DNA of 7,017 nucleotides, taken from NCBI GenBank assembly GCA_016929985.1, contig JAFGIH010000618.1, forward strand, positions 1 to 7,017, read 5' to 3'. The notes beneath the pieces were generated by a model, which was given only the letters and a program-made list of their open reading frames with translations, made no database searches and was not told where the DNA came from. The DNA is from Thermoleophilia bacterium (GTDB lineage: Bacteria > Actinomycetota > Thermoleophilia > RBG-16-64-13). Of the stretch, positions 6,541 to 7,017 are shown piece after piece. Position numbers and translations under genes: made by a program. How positions within the stretch are numbered: position 1 is the stretch's first letter; each line of letters starts with the position of its first letter.

Positions 6541-7017
6541 TCACTGCTTGACTCTGTCCTGGAACCGCGACTCGGCGCGTCCGCCGTCGCCGGCGACCAG
6601 CGCCTCGTACGGGGGTATGGCGTAGACGCGGATCTTGTGATCCAAGAAGTCTGAGAAGGCCAGCAGAGACCCGTCGGGCGATACGTCTAAGCCGGTGCAC
6701 TGGTTGCCTCCCACGATGGCATCGGCGATCGCGCCCGACACTGTGTCGATGGCAAGGACGGTGCCCCACTCAGGGCCGGGGACATAGTACGATTCGGCGT
6801 TGTCTTTGCCCCGGTTCGAGACGTAGAGCACTTTGCCGTCGGGGGAGAGGTCCATCGAGTTGGGCCGCTGGTCGGTGTTGGCCAGCTTGGAGACCTCATC
6901 GGTGAGCAGGTCGACCACGTAGACCTCGTTGGTGGACATGTCGTCGACGTACAAGAGGCCCAGGGCCTCGTCGGGCACCATGTGTCTCATGGCGCCGCCC
7001 GTCTCGAAGATCACTCT
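6541..7017 (-). CDS. YVTN/YncE-like beta-propeller protein, partial (N-terminus beyond right edge)
   Basis: The C-terminal 158 or so residues of a protein whose frame stays open to the right edge. Two propeller-blade repeats are visible: LGLLYVDDMSTNEVYVVDL followed by NSMDLSPDGKVLYVSNRG, and GTVLAIDTVSGAIADAI followed by TGLDVSPDGSLLAFSDF-DHKIRVYAI. The repeated SPDG (K/S) L turn and the YVSN signature are typical of YVTN-family or lactonase-like seven-bladed propellers, which often act outside the cytoplasm as binding scaffolds or enzymes. The C-terminus after YAIPPYEALVAGDGG is short and charged. A GTG at 7014 is the first possible start visible, but the repeats imply more blades upstream, so it is not taken as the real start. 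The stop at 6543-6541 directly abuts the stop of the plus-strand oxidoreductase gene (TGATCA). No function can be assigned from this part. Confidence 0.8.
   Translation of the reverse strand, partial: RVIFETGGAMRHMVPDEALGLLYVDDMSTNEVYVVDLLTDEVSKLANTDQRPNSMDLSPDGKVLYVSNRGKDNAESYYVPGPEWGTVLAIDTVSGAIADAIVGGNQCTGLDVSPDGSLLAFSDFLDHKIRVYAIPPYEALVAGDGGRAESRFQDRVKQ

Overview
The window is high-GC bacterial DNA, gene-dense, with strong Shine-Dalgarno sites and GTG starts mixed with ATG starts. The protein sequences are bacterial. The high GC and the pyrimidine gene style would fit an Actinomycetota-like or similar high-GC lineage, but nothing here fixes the taxon. One gene is readable only if UGA is decoded as selenocysteine, so the host should carry selAB, selC and selD elsewhere; none of these is in the window.

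Layout: positions 1-1220 (minus strand) hold the N-terminal part of a membrane sensor histidine kinase with a periplasmic solute-binding domain; its C-terminus lies beyond the left edge. A ~200-bp intergenic region follows, divergent to a plus-strand cluster of five closely packed genes. These are class I dihydroorotase (pyrC, 1425-2840), carbamoyl-phosphate synthase small subunit (carA, 2840-4063, overlapping the pyrC stop as TGATG), a small DUF3467-like protein (4073-4399), a Bcp/PrxQ-type peroxiredoxin with an in-frame TGA exactly at the peroxidatic cysteine (4413-4877), and an exported FAD_oxidored-like protein (4858-6540, overlapping the peroxiredoxin by 20 nt). A minus-strand gene (6541-7017, running off the right edge) encodes the C-terminal part of a YVTN/YncE-like beta-propeller and meets the previous gene stop-to-stop.

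The main result is the peroxiredoxin. Read conventionally it would be called as a 43-residue fragment plus a headless 94-residue ORF. Read through the TGA it is one 154-residue protein with the family motif P-x3-T-x2-U. A hairpin directly downstream meets the usual description of a bacterial SECIS: 16 nt separate the TGA from a small apical loop that has G among its first two bases. The protein also lacks the usual +5 resolving cysteine.

The first two cluster genes supply de novo UMP synthesis (CarA delivers ammonia for carbamoyl phosphate; PyrC closes dihydroorotate). The last two look redox-related. Spacing suggests one transcript, but a functional link between pyrimidine synthesis and the redox genes is not shown by the sequence.
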